64,000 bases of DNA, taken from Ischnura elegans (lineage: Eukaryota; Arthropoda; Insecta; Odonata; Coenagrionidae). The notes below the pieces were generated by a model. It was not told where the DNA came from and made no database searches. It saw nothing but the letters and a program-made list of their open reading frames with translations. A program made the position numbers and the translations under genes. Below are positions 33,401-44,205 of the stretch, one piece after another; the first letter of the stretch is position 1, and each line of letters starts with the position of its first letter. The stretch covers positions 77,062,120 through 77,126,119 of the forward strand of contig NC_060259.1 in the NCBI RefSeq assembly GCF_921293095.1, read 5' to 3'.

Positions 33401-34922
33401 TTGTGGTAACGCTACAAATGTTGCATTGTAATGTTAACGTTGGCGCAACGTTATTAACTGCATTCCATTGCATGGGGAACAAACGTTGAAATTTTATGTA
33501 TAAATCGCGCACTCACGATTTCATAGAATTTTATTGATTTTTGGCGAGCTATAAAAATTAAACATAAAATTTTGACAGAAATTAACTTCAGTTTTACATG
33601 CCCTGGACCTTCTAAAATGATAATAGAGTATTCCCGGTTCGAAATGGAAAAGTCGATATTTTGAATTTTGGCCTGCTTTTTCCGATTTCAGCCCTCTGTG
33701 CGCCGGGACACGGAGACCAAAGCGGAAGCGCCTCGAGGGAGAGAAAGGGGGGTGGGGTAGAAGAAGGCAGCTCCCCTCCCAACTTCGCCCGCGACAACTC
33801 CGAGGAGAAATTTGATACCCATGGTGAATTTGATACTGGAACAGGGGTCGCATAATTATATACATCCTCAAATTCGCGTGGTAAGGCACGATTTGAAATT
33901 CCATTTAAAATCCATTAACTAATATGACAATTCAAAACAAATCGCCAAGTAACTAAATTAAACGAATGGGGATGGGTTGTGACAGTGATTTCTAAAATAG
34001 AATATGCAGATAGAAAAAAGTTGCTTCCACCGGGACTGGAAATCGGGACGCACGCGGCAAAGGACACTGGGGGAGCGCCCATGAGCACTAGGCTACCTCA
34101 GTACCAATGATTACTCCAGGGTAGTCAAGGTAGGCGAAATCTTTACATGAGAACATCCCACGGACCCGGGCCTATGTGGAAGAAAGCCGTGACACTTTTT
34201 CTACCTTACCTGTTTAGTTTCAGAAAATAACGTCGACATTCAGATTCCGAGCATCACTCTCGTAATGTCTCCTTGTGAATCTGTTACAAACGATTGGACC
34301 AAAAAGCTAGTTGGATACAAAATTGACCATGGGAGATGGTGCGCGTCCATTGTATCAAAATTTAATTCTATAATTTTGATGCAGATTTGACCGTCGGACA
34401 CCGGCTTTAGAGATCGGAAATGAAAAAAACCAAATAGCCAAGGTCCACGTCCTATAAGGACCTCACAAATGCTACACGACAAATATACGAACCGTTAAAA
34501 GGACTAGGACAATCGTGCAATATATACCTTTAGATAGACCGATCGGAAAGACTCGTACTTTCTGAAGCTGACTTGTAGCAACTCCTCCTTGAGTCCCTCC
34601 TCGGCAATACCCCACGTCGTCTTGCAAACGATTCCAAGTTGCGGCTTCTTATGGGGAAAATACAGTGCCTATATTTTCAGATGGATATCGCGCATTCTAT
34701 CGGCGCGTTACGCCACGGATTTTCTTATATAGAGCAATTCTCCCCTTCAGCTCAACCTCACCTCCCTCCCCCTCTGCCTTCGTCTATCTCTTCCCACTCG
34801 TGGCCATCCTTCTGCGAGGGAAGAGCGCGAATACGCACGTTCGCTCGGGAATCCCATACAGCCTAAAGAAAGCAATACGAATCAGAATTTTCTTGCACTT
34901 TGTTCCGTAAACCCCTGATTGT
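33401..34922. other. no gene seen; AACGTT cluster and GC-rich patch
   Basis: 33395-33490 carries repeated AACGTT cores (TCAACGTTGT, TTAACGTTGG, GCAACGTTAT, AAACGTTGAA). 33680-33830 is GC-rich with a G run. 34030-34120 has a weak tRNA-like look on the minus strand (TAGCCTAGTG). No protein is recognised. Confidence 0.35.
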
Positions 34923-35549
34923 TTAACACTGGCATGCCCTGCCAATCCTTACGCCCTATTATGACCGAGTGGGTCAATATGACCCAATATGACCATGTTT
35001 GCATATTTTACTCAAAATACTTAATTCCTTCCCAGTTTACTTATTAATATTGTTTATAAAGCATTTTGGAGGGTAGTAGAAAATTTAATTGGACGAAAAA
35101 TATTAAAATTGTAGTTGTTTAACAATTTCTATGGTGTTACGGGAAACTAGCTTCCACAAATTTGTGAATGATTATCACTTTTCCTCTGATGGGTTTGGGA
35201 GGTATAATGAATTTCAATGGTATCAGGTAAAAAAAACTACTGTAACATTTTGACAAAAAATCAGTGTAAAACACACCGGTACATTGAATACAAAGGAAAA
35301 GTAGAAAGGCTTCAAATGGATTTGATAGTCTGGGTCAAAATGAGCCATCCGGGCATGGCAGGTAGAAGTGACGAGAAAAAATAGAAAGAATATTAACATC
35401 AGGCCTAAATTTTTCACAGAGGAGAACCAAAATGAATAATTAAAAGTCATGAAATACGAGTGTAAAATTTTTCTTCCTTCCAAAATAATCAACATAAATA
35501 TGTATTCTCTTTTGGGTCAAATTGACCCAGCCGGGCATTCTAGTGTTGA
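34923..35549. repeat. piggyBac-type MITE, family K
   Basis: Starts TTAACACTGGCATGCCC and ends with GGGCATTCTAGTGTTGA, inverted, with TTAA at the left and TTGA at the right. Both ends continue into GGGTCAATATGACCC-type palindromes. TTAA plus CACT...GCCC ends fit piggyBac relatives. No coding capacity. Confidence 0.75.
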
Positions 35550-35558
35550 GGTGAGGAG

Positions 35559-35758
35559 CATAGGCGGATCCAGGGGGTGGGGCACGGGGGCACGTGCCCC
35601 CCCCCCAGACCCTTAAAAATATGCTAGATTTTTAATACGGTCCCATTCTCATTTCGTTCGTTTTGTATAACGAGGTATCCTTGTGCCCCCCCTGAACAAA
35701 ATCCTGGATACGGCCGTGCTTGTGCCCCTCCCAGAAAGAAATCCTGGATCCGCCCATG
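35559..35758 (+). repeat. hAT-type MITE family I, copy 2
   Basis: CATAGGCGGATCCAGG and its inverted partner, with a perfect 8-bp target duplication GTGAGGAG. The right part contains two near-identical tandem blocks, each ending AAATCCTGGAT. Confidence 0.93.
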
Positions 35759-35814
35759 GTGAGGAGCCCTATCTTTAATCACCATAAGCAATCAGGGGTT
35801 TACAGAATGAAACA

Positions 35815-36122
35815 AACAGGATTGTAATAAAGTGTGCATCGGTCAGACGGGTATGAGCTTCGATGCACGTGTGAAGGAGCACAGGAAATGCTGGGAGAAA
35901 GGATATATCATCTCTCTCGTGGCGAAACATCTCCTCGAAGATAAACATTCTTGTGATCTTGACCCGGAGATTGTCCACGTGGAGAGGAAACGCCGAAGAC
36001 TGGACACTTGGGAAAAACTGGAAATTGTGCAAGAAGGAGCCATTTATCTTATGAACCAACAAATATTTTTTGGACACTCCCCACTCGTTGCCATACCTTT
36101 CCCAAAGCGCACCACGCAATGA
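35815..36122 (+). mobile_element. Penelope-like element fragment, GIY-YIG endonuclease part
   Basis: The frame at 35832 reads CIGQTGMSFDARVKEH, LVAKHLLEDKHS, ERKRRRLDTWEKLEIVQEG and MNQQIFFGHSP, the signature of the C-terminal GIY-YIG endonuclease of Penelope-like elements (Y-x-G-x-T-x-R-x-F ... R-x-x-E-H). The GIY-like start falls outside the open stretch. It is on the opposite strand from the RT piece at 33 kb, so the two need not be one element. Confidence 0.75.
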
Positions 36123-36213
36123 CGCATACCTCTCCTAAACTTCCCCTTCCACCTGCCACCCATCCCGAATAAGTTCAACAGATTCAGGCTTCAATTGGCG
36201 GAAGTTAGACGTA

Positions 36214-36388
36214 TTTAAATAAATAAAAGACCGTAGCACTTTTCCACAAGATATTTCAATGCGTACAACGCGTTTCGGCTCACTGAGCCATCATCTTGTA
36301 CCAGATGATGGCTCAGTGAGCCGAAACGCTTTGTGCGCATTAAAAAAAATCTTGTGGAAAAGTGCTACGATCTTTTATTTATTTAAGT
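36214..36388. repeat. long hairpin, Penelope-like tail type
   Basis: Arms of about 80 bases (36214-36296 and 36303-36388) are near-perfect inverted copies around TTGTACCA. Each arm holds CTTTTCCACAAGAT and GTTTCGGCTCACTGAGCC. Further on, AACGGTCGAAACGCGAGG and AATAAACCTGTGGAAAAG (36460-36505) look like another copy of such a tail. Confidence 0.8.
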
Positions 36389-36529
36389 TTGCCACCCATC
36401 CGTTCTGTTTAAATACAGCTCCGCGACCAACTAATCCTCATTGTACTTGATAATGACCTAACGGTCGAAACGCGAGGTACTCTCAATAAACCTGTGGAAA
36501 AGTGCCATTTCTCTATTCTTTTAATGCTA

Positions 36530-36835
36530 CAATTTCGTGACAAATGTTTTTTTTCAAAATAACTCCAAAGATAATGGATACACGAAAACTTTATGGGTTG
36601 ACAAATTGTAGCCACTATAATGTCAAAAATATTTATTTGTTTAAATTTCCTGTATAATAAATATTTTGTGAAATATGGCCGTTTAAAGTCTATAGATTTA
36701 CAAGCAAGCAATACCTTATTTAAGCTCTTTAAACTCGCCCCTTTAAAAACTAAGGAATTAACATTAAATAGTCTCTTAGCCCTTAAAAAACCTACAAAAA
36801 AAACTTTTTATCATCAAAAACCAAAATGTGTGTAT
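36530..36835 (-). repeat. solo copy of the L internal segment
   Basis: Matches 31010-31335 (see that entry). No element ends are visible around it. Confidence 0.7.
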
Positions 36836-37180
36836 GTCATTCCACTCTATTTCGCCTGCTTCTGTTACTTTTATATATTTGAACCTTTTCCGCCTAGCAA
36901 TATCGCGGAACTCCGTATGCTCCTCGTCGGCCGATAACCCGGAGTGATAACGCGGGGCAAACCAAGATCGCGCTCCATCGCATCGCAAGACACCAAGGTC
37001 CTTGGAGGACTCCTTTACGGACCTAGCAAAAAAATAAACGGAGAATAATTGTGGGCATTAGATTCCGTTCCCGGAGTTCCTGTTGTGAAATAGATATTGC
37101 ATAGGCAATGCATTGATAAAAACAGGCAAAAGGACTTATCAATCAAAGATTATAGAGGAACATGTAGTGGTAGTTGGAGG
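36836..37180. other. no gene seen
   Basis: A minus-strand frame (RYHSGLSADEEHTEFRDIAR at about 36940) is open for some 50 codons with a protein-like composition but no recognised motif. Confidence 0.3.
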
Positions 37181-37483
37181 CAGGGGCGCAGCGAAGAATG
37201 AAGGCTAGGGGGGGTTTTAGGCACAAATAATACTTAGGAGTGTGGGAGTATTGCATACCCGCCAGGGTAAGCAGGAGTTGCGAGGGCCCTCCTCAAGGAA
37301 ATTTTTAAGAATAATGGTTCAAAATGGCGAGTTTTACGGCCTTCTGATGGGTATTTGATTAATCCTTACACTATTCTATAAGAAATACTGATCCAAATAA
37401 GTTAAATGGATTAAACTTAAAAATTTCTCTGAGCTCTGGGGGGGGGGGTTTAACCCCCAAAACCCCCCCTCGCTGCGCCACTG
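37181..37483 (-). repeat. hAT-type MITE family A, copy 6
   Basis: CAGGGGCGCAGCGAAGAATG at the left, CGCTGCGCCACTG at the right. GTTGGAGG and GTTGAAGG flank it as an 8-bp target duplication with one change. Confidence 0.9.
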
Positions 37484-38618
37484 GTTGAAGGACGGGGGAA
37501 GAACCTTTTGCGAAAGAAATAGTAGATACACCAATTTCAAAAGGAATTGGATATGATGGTACCAAGAGAATAACGACCAGAAAGAAGGTGTCATCCGTTT
37601 GCTACAAGCACAATTTCGATGTCCCTTGCAGTGGTCTATTTGCTAATTGCAACAAGTTGACTTAGTATTGCAACATTAAAATTGGGAGGGCGAACTAGGG
37701 GCCCAATTTCAAGACCTATTTGCTAATTGATTCAAGAATGCCACAATGCTGTGGTAGGGTTTGAACCTATGTCATCAACATTGCCGACCGAAATTGACTT
37801 AAATACGCTCAGCACTGATCAGCAGTATCTTTCGGAAAATTAAAATGCTGTGTTAATTGGAATTTACTCCAAAATTTGGCATAAAAGGCTCCAGGAAAAG
37901 TGGCCTATTCCCGTTGGCTTACAACGGCCAATAGGCTGCTGAGGCTCTCCGTGTTCACCAGAAAACCAAGTGCAAATTAAATAGATCCAATAACGTTCAT
38001 TAAAAATGTTAATACGCCCGTCTGGCTTTTAGTATACCGGTCTAAAAACGATAATTCAAAATGTTTATACGCCCACCTGGCTTTTAGTAAAACAGAATAA
38101 TTTCAGCTACGATGCACAGTGGGCTGAAATCGAAAAAAGTTGGCCACAAATCACTTTTGGCTTAAATATTGCTAAATTAATGAATATTTTTGCGGATTAT
38201 ATATTTTAATGATAAAATGGATCTTATTTAGGATGATGGAGTCCATAATATTATTTTAAGGGACAATGAAAATTAAAAATAGGTAAAAGTGATGCGGGAA
38301 CCCTAGTTGACAGGGGCGGCTCGAAATTTTGATGCGGGAGTATCAAGGGAAAGAAAGAATTTCTTCCATCGTTAACAGCGATTTAGCATTCTAATAGATT
38401 TTCAATAGGTAATTGATGATTTAAAATTGCTATTGAGTCTTTTTATAACTATAAATATTGGTAATTGAAGAGTTATAATAAAGCGGAATACCATTTACAA
38501 ATATTTTTATTGCTACTCAAAAACAAAGACGTGCCAATTTATATCCTATTCTGAGTCAGAGAATGAAGACTTCTCAAGTTCTAAAATGTTTTTGCTATTA
38601 AAAAATAAGATTTTTCAC
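37484..38618. other. no gene seen; short tandem duplication
   Basis: At 37995-38095 a ~60-bp unit (AATACGCCCGTCTGGCTTTT) is repeated with changes. No supported gene. Confidence 0.35.
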
Positions 38619-39014
38619 CTACTCTGGTAATTGTTTTACTTCACGGGAAAACCCTACAGAGCAAGAAACAAAAGGATCTGATGTAAGCAGAAGCGTATGG
38701 AAAAGATCATGGTTCTTAGCAATCCTAGAAATTTTTTTCCTGCGTTTTTCACGATATCTTCTTATATCCTTAAGGCGGGCTTTTAACGCCTCTTCAAAAA
38801 GCTTCCCAATAGGAAATATGGCATTTTTTACAATTTCCGCTCTATGTATTAAAACTTTGTGAAGAGTTGGTGGCATTTTATACCATGGATAAAGTTTTAC
38901 ATACTGTTTAGTAATTTTATGGCAGTAAGCTGAGGAAAGTGTATCCTTTACTCGAAGTCCAATCGATTCAGCTCTTAAACTTACTGAGAAGCGGTTAATT
39001 AGATGTTCCGGCAT
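38619..39014 (-). mobile_element. 131-codon frame, probable mobile-element protein fragment
   Basis: Open frame with SAYCHKITKQYVKLYPWYKM, PPTLHKVLIHRAEIVKNAIF, PIGKLFEEALKARLKDIRRY and LLLTSDPFVS. I recall closely similar sequences (YPWY-MP-t-HK-LIHG ... lpiG-lsEEA-esrNKd-k-yRe ... LL--SDP) in many uncharacterised, apparently repetitive arthropod and cnidarian proteins. That points to a transposon-encoded protein of a class I cannot name. The N-terminal part is missing. No database was consulted. Confidence 0.5.
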
Positions 39015-39751
39015 TCCTGGATGAGGATTGTATATGGTACTCTGTTAGGATTATCGATTACTAATAGTTTACTAAATACCGCAGTAATGACATCCAAACT
39101 AATGATGAAGAAAATCCATTGAGTTGACCAGCTGTCAGAAATCAAGCTTTAATTCAAACAATTTTATTTATTTCGCTAATTTTTCAGTTAAAACCTTTCA
39201 TATGCCCAATTATTTTAATTATTTTTCTTCATTTTATCGTCCATGTAACATTTTATTATCCATTCATTTGGAATACTGTTACTGGTAATGAATTTTGGAA
39301 ATCGTGATAAGAAGTAATTATGTCGAACCTCATTTTTATTGTGTGATATGTATTTTTTATTCTTTTAAGTACATACATTTTAAGTTTTCATTGTGTTAGT
39401 TATGTAAAGATAAGGTTTTAATTTAAAACGACAAGCTATTCATGGTATAGGCTGCTTGGTGGCACGCGGAGACATTTTGTAAGTTTGTTTTATATTATAG
39501 TCATAGTTTTGAGCGGCCTGCTTAACGTATCGACTCGCACTCAAAATACTGTGTCCAACTTGGGAATGGTTAATGCTGAAGGATATTACTGAATAGAAGT
39601 GGTGATTGAGTGAGTTCTCTCAAGTTGCGAATTTATTTCAGTTTTCAAGGCCGTGACCAGTAAAGGTTTCTCGAGAATGGCTTGTTTTATTTGCAAGGGA
39701 GGTGTATGCTGGTTGGGGGTCGCCTTCAGGACAGTCTGCTCAAGATCATAC
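39015..39751. other. no gene seen
   Basis: AT-rich, without supported genes or recognised repeats. Confidence 0.4.
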
Positions 39752-39840
39752 CACCCCCCCAACCCATAAACCCTCCCTAACCCCTAACCTAACCTCCCCT
39801 AACTCCCTAACCCGTAACCCCTCCAACCCATAAACGGCCC
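39752..39840 (-). repeat. degenerate telomere-like CCTAA array
   Basis: Contains CCCTCCCTAACCCCTAACCT and AACCTCCCCTAACTCCCTAA, many CCTAA or CCCTAA units with interruptions. TTAGG is the ancestral arthropod telomere repeat, so this may be an interstitial telomeric remnant, or merely a C-rich simple repeat. Confidence 0.45.
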
Positions 39841-40779
39841 CGCACAGCCCTACGAACAAATCAACTTTTCCTTGTAGAGAATTGTCCGTAAAATCTTAAG
39901 GCTCGCACATAGGAGTGATGGCAAATATACCCTGGACGGTAAGGAATTATGATTCCTGGTGAGTCTACTTGAACGGGAAAATTAGCCACCCTACTTGTGA
40001 AAGTATTACTCAAATCGGCCACTTCCACAGCCATTAATATGCGAAAGTTTGGAGTCCAGGCCTACAAGGCTCTAAAATGATTTATTGTCCCACAAATCCA
40101 TACAAATATATTTTAAGCGTCAATTTACGGGAAGAATTCTCTTCAAGGTCCATTTATAGCGATTTATTTGCCCACTGGAGGCGCTCCAAGGCCCCCCAAA
40201 GGTTGTACTATTTTGCTTTCCATGATATAGCCTATATGTGAACCGGATATGTCAAGTATCGTCCTAAAAAAATGTTTTTCAGAACGTGTCAGTTTTAATT
40301 GAGCGATGTAGTCACAGATTTACAAAACTTATTTCCCTCCAATAGTCAACAAAATATGGTCCAAACTAGAGGAAAATATCATTGAAGTTCGAAGCTCATT
40401 AATAATGCCCTTTAAGCATATTGGAGTAATTATAAGGATCCTGACTGTAGAAAACATTAGTGGCTCTTATTCCTCTCATGAATGAGCAGAAAGCTTAATT
40501 TTTCTGAAATAGTTGATGTATTTTTAATTATCATGAACCATTCGTTGACATCTGCCCTGCGGCCTTATCAAGCCCAGATGAAAAAAAACGGAATCCTTCT
40601 TTGGGCCAGGTGTCCGAGCTTACGGATAACTAAATTCCAGGGACACGGCGGTATTTCCGATAAAAACGATACTAGCGATTACTAGAGACTTCGAAAGCGA
40701 AGGTTGGACGAAAAAAGGCATACGCATTTCAAAATGGAATTTATGGCAATAAGACCAGTGGCCCCTAAACCCAACAATC
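39841..40779. other. no gene seen
   Basis: No supported gene or recognised repeat. Short open frames lack support. Confidence 0.4.
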
Positions 40780-40970
40780 ATCACTCGACACTGGCCACTC
40801 GTCTCTCGTCAGTGGTCAGTCACAGTATTGCCGTCAGTGGGAGTCGAAGCGCGGGCCGTCTCGCTAACCACCCTTGCCATCACCAGCAGCTCCTATCCTT
40901 GGGCGTGAGGCGTTCAAGGCGATTCTCATCTAATTTCACGTGGGGGAGCGGGGGGTCCTGGTAATTATCA
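40780..40970 (-). repeat. tRNA-derived SINE fragment
   Basis: On the minus strand TGGTTAGCGAGACGG (box A) is followed by GCTTCGACTCCC (box B-like). The anticodon region between them is too short for a tRNA gene. The element ends are not defined. Confidence 0.45.
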
Positions 40971-41030
40971 CGTAATTTTTCCGCAAGACACAGTGTAAAA
41001 TGTGATTATAGACTACGATCTTAGTAATCT

Positions 41031-41661
41031 TTAACCCTTAACCAGTGACGTGCAATTCTTGTTACACTACCAGTGACGTGCGGTCTGGGAGACCGCAATA
41101 AAACAAACATTCATAAAACGTTGCAAAGTCATTTTTATTGCTTAGATTAATGTTTGTTTGACTTCTCAACTATTATAAAACTTATATTTAATATTATGCA
41201 TTCCCAATGCGAACCAATTTCTTCAGTCAAAATTGTTATTTGAAACAGGATCAAAAAACTGATATAGAAAACACTTGAGTTGTTATTATTATCGTACTTT
41301 TTTAATTAAGTACTTAATTATCCACGTTATGCAACTAAAAATGCTTTCTTTTCTATTATTATTCTTGAAAAATCATTAGTAAATTGTTTTCAACAACCTT
41401 TTGAATTAATTCTACCATCATTACGTTTATTGGTTTTTCCAATTTAGTGACGTGAGGTCTCACAGACCGCTACTAAAATTCAGTTGCAAAGTTTCAGAAA
41501 TAAATAATGAGAACGTTAAATTTAGGAGTGCTATGTCCTTCTTATACAAAATTATGACGCTCACGAGGATGGTAGATATTTTGAAATAGCAATTTTGAAA
41601 ATATTCAACATTTTAGAAACGCAGCGGTCACTCAGACCATACGTCACCGGTTAAGGGTTAA
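41031..41661. repeat. piggyBac-type MITE, family H
   Basis: Perfect TTAA at both sides. The ends are TTAACCCTTAACCAGTGACG and, inverted, TTAACCCTTAACCGGTGACG. Several AGTGACGTG and AGACCGC motifs lie inside in both orientations. No coding capacity. Confidence 0.88.
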
Positions 41662-41966
41662 TACTACTCTTAACCAATCTAAAATAAAAGTAATTAAACA
41701 TAGTTTTTTTAATATACCCAAAGTAATGAAGAATAGATTACCCTATTTACACTGAAAATACGCATTTTGAACCATCTCACGTGAGGCTAGAGGGAGGGGG
41801 TCGAGCCAAGTCTCACGAGATCTCACTAGGGGGGGATTGGGGGGCCCGAAAATCGCCAACATCACCTCGCGTAATTTATGGACGCCTTCTTTCTCCCGGA
41901 TAAAGGCCTCTCCAAACACGAGACAGCACACAACCCTGCCACGGATTTCAATGCGAGAAATGGGTC
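41662..41966. other. no gene seen
   Basis: Short spacer between repeats. It has a G run at 41829-41842. Confidence 0.35.
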
Positions 41967-42635
41967 AATAGGGTAGTTTCCTTCATCAAAGAAAACGAAA
42001 GGCATTGATTGCGATTCGTTACCCACCATTAGTGTATTCATAATACACAAATTATTTGGTTTTTGAAATACCGGTTTTGACGAATGGCAAGGGTCAAATT
42101 TTATCCTCATTTGAAAAAGGCCAGATTGGCGCCAATGCGATTCCACTCCGCATGACGTCACAGGGACCTAGTTTCTACACGAGAGGATAGGAGTTATACA
42201 TCGTCTGAGGTTACCAATGCATGCATGAGGCACAGAGCTCAGGGAAACATGTCTTAATAATCACCTATTAAAACTGGCTAGGTTCGGAAAGTTTTCTTCG
42301 TTTGATAAGGTATTAATAAACCTTTTTTAAGCCAAGCGCTACCTTGCAGCAAGGTACTCAGCTATCCGCTAGCATCCTGCGACGTATCAGCGCTAAGCCT
42401 CGCCTCAAGGTCACCTCACCGGGCGGGAGGGGGAACCAGAAATACGACGCACGGAGATATTTCCCGTCATTCATACTTAAGCGTCGCGTTTTCGCGCGCT
42501 TGAAAATTTTCACTTTTCATTTAATCGCGAAAAATAGATGTTGTCATTTAAAAATCTAAAAGCGTGAAATACGTACTCCAGGAGTAATAATCTTTCTATT
42601 AAAGCAAAAAAAAAATAATAGGAAACCACCCTATT
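41967..42635 (-). repeat. MITE family D, copy 2
   Basis: Ends AATAGGGTAGTTTCCT and AGGAAACCACCCTATT, inverse orientation to copy 1. The TGACGTCA palindrome is kept. No target duplication. Confidence 0.9.
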
Positions 42636-42914
42636 ATGAATATATTATAATCGTCAACTGCCATTAAAGGGCCGTATAGTTGCTATTGGAGACTAAATCA
42701 CCGATGGCGGCGCTGACGTAATTTGCTAATGCAGCCAACATTTCGAGGATAGTGTTACGATGATAACGTTTGCACAATAGGATAAATCTTCGAGCCACAG
42801 CGAAAAATGAATTTTAAAATGTCAAGGAAGCATTTTTCTTGTTTTTTCGAACTTATACCTAGAGGCAACGACAAATATCAATAAAAATTCAGGAAGTAAG
42901 AAGTCAACGTCCGC

Positions 42915-43211
42915 CATGGGCGCAGCTAGGAATTAAGGTTGGGGGGAGTTTTAGGTGCAACTAATACCGGGGTGTGTGGAGGTATGGAATACCCACCAGG
43001 ATAAGCGGTAGGTGCGAGATTAATAAATTGCGGAATTTTAAGATAACTGGTTCAAAATGGTGAGTTTTATGGCTTTCTGAGGGATATTTTATTAATCCTT
43101 ACACTATTCTATTAGTAATATCAATCCAATTATATAAAATGAATTAAACTTAAAATTTCCCTGAGCTCTGGGGGGGTTTATCCCCCAAAACCCTTCCTCG
43201 CTGCGCCACTG
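42915..43211 (-). repeat. hAT-type MITE family A, copy 7
   Basis: CATGGGCGCAGCTAGGAATT at the left, CGCTGCGCCACTG at the right, with a perfect 8-bp target duplication ACGTCCGC. Confidence 0.93.
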
Positions 43212-43439
43212 ACGTCCGCTGTGGGTGCCCCTGCAAATATGTCAAAGACCAAAACACCGATCTTTATAAATTTTTTAAAGGCACTCCCCGACATGGTACG
43301 GCCACCAAATTCACGTGAGTGATGCCTCACCCGTGCGACTGTGCGCCGCTACTTGGAGAACACGGAATTTTAAATTTAAACGGGTGTAACCGTCGAAAAA
43401 CCATTCTTATCCTACAGCTAGAGAGCCGGGATTTTTATT

Positions 43440-43539
43440 GAGTGCGGGCCACTAGACACCATATAGGAAAAACACCTAAAAACCCCTGAAAACCCCCTTC
43501 AACCTCCCACAAAATTAAAAATTTGCTGATGATTCGCCT
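43440..43539 (+). repeat. diverged tandem repeat, left part
   Basis: GCGGGCCACTAGACACCATA followed by AACCCCTGAAAACCCCC matches GCGGGCCACCGGACACCATA and following at 44480. It is a unit of the array that resumes after D3. Confidence 0.55.
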
Positions 43540-44205
43540 AATAGGGTGGTTTCCTATTATTTTTTTATTGCCTAAATCGAAAGATTATTACTCCTGGAGT
43601 ACGTATTTCACGCTTTTAGATTTTTAAATGACGATATCTATTTTTCGCGATTAAATGAAAAGTGAAAAATTTCAAGCGCGCGAAAACGCGACGCGTAAGT
43701 AGGAATGATGGGAAAAAGTCCGTGCGACTCATTTTTGGTTCCCCCTCCCGCCTTGTGAGGTGACCTTGATCGAGGCTCTGAGCGCTGATAGGACGCAGGA
43801 TGCTAGCGGGTAGCTGGGTACCTTGCTGGCTGGTAGCGCTTGACTTAAAAAAGGTTTATTAATACCTTATCAAACGAAAAAACTTTCCGACCTTAGCCAG
43901 TTTTAATAGGTGATTATTAAGACATGTTTCCCTGAGCTCTGTGCCTCATGCATGCATTGGTAATCTCAGACAATGTTAACTCCTATCTACTCGTATAGAA
44001 TCTAGGTCCCTGTGACGTCATGTGGAGTGGCTTCGTATGGGTGCCAATCTGGCCTTTTTCAAATGAGATTAAAATTGACCATTGCCATTCGTCTAAACTG
44101 GGATTTCTAAAACCAAATAATTTGTTTATTATGAATACACTAATGGTGGGTAACGAATCGCAATCAATGCCTTTCGTTTTCTTTGATGAAGGAAACTACC
44201 CTATT
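43540..44205 (+). repeat. MITE family D, copy 3
   Basis: Full copy with both ends (AATAGGGTGGTTTCCT, AGTTTCC partner inverted) and TGACGTCA. It is inserted into the tandem repeat array and lies about 0.9 kb from the oppositely oriented copy 2. Confidence 0.9.

Noticed and set aside
33661-33904. Overlapping open frames on both strands in a GC-rich patch
   Set aside because: Low-complexity G-rich sequence. The frames mirror each other and lack motifs.
36776-36988. 70-codon minus frame with SADEEHTEFRDIARRKRF
   Set aside because: Protein-like composition, but part of it is the repeated L segment and no family is recognised.
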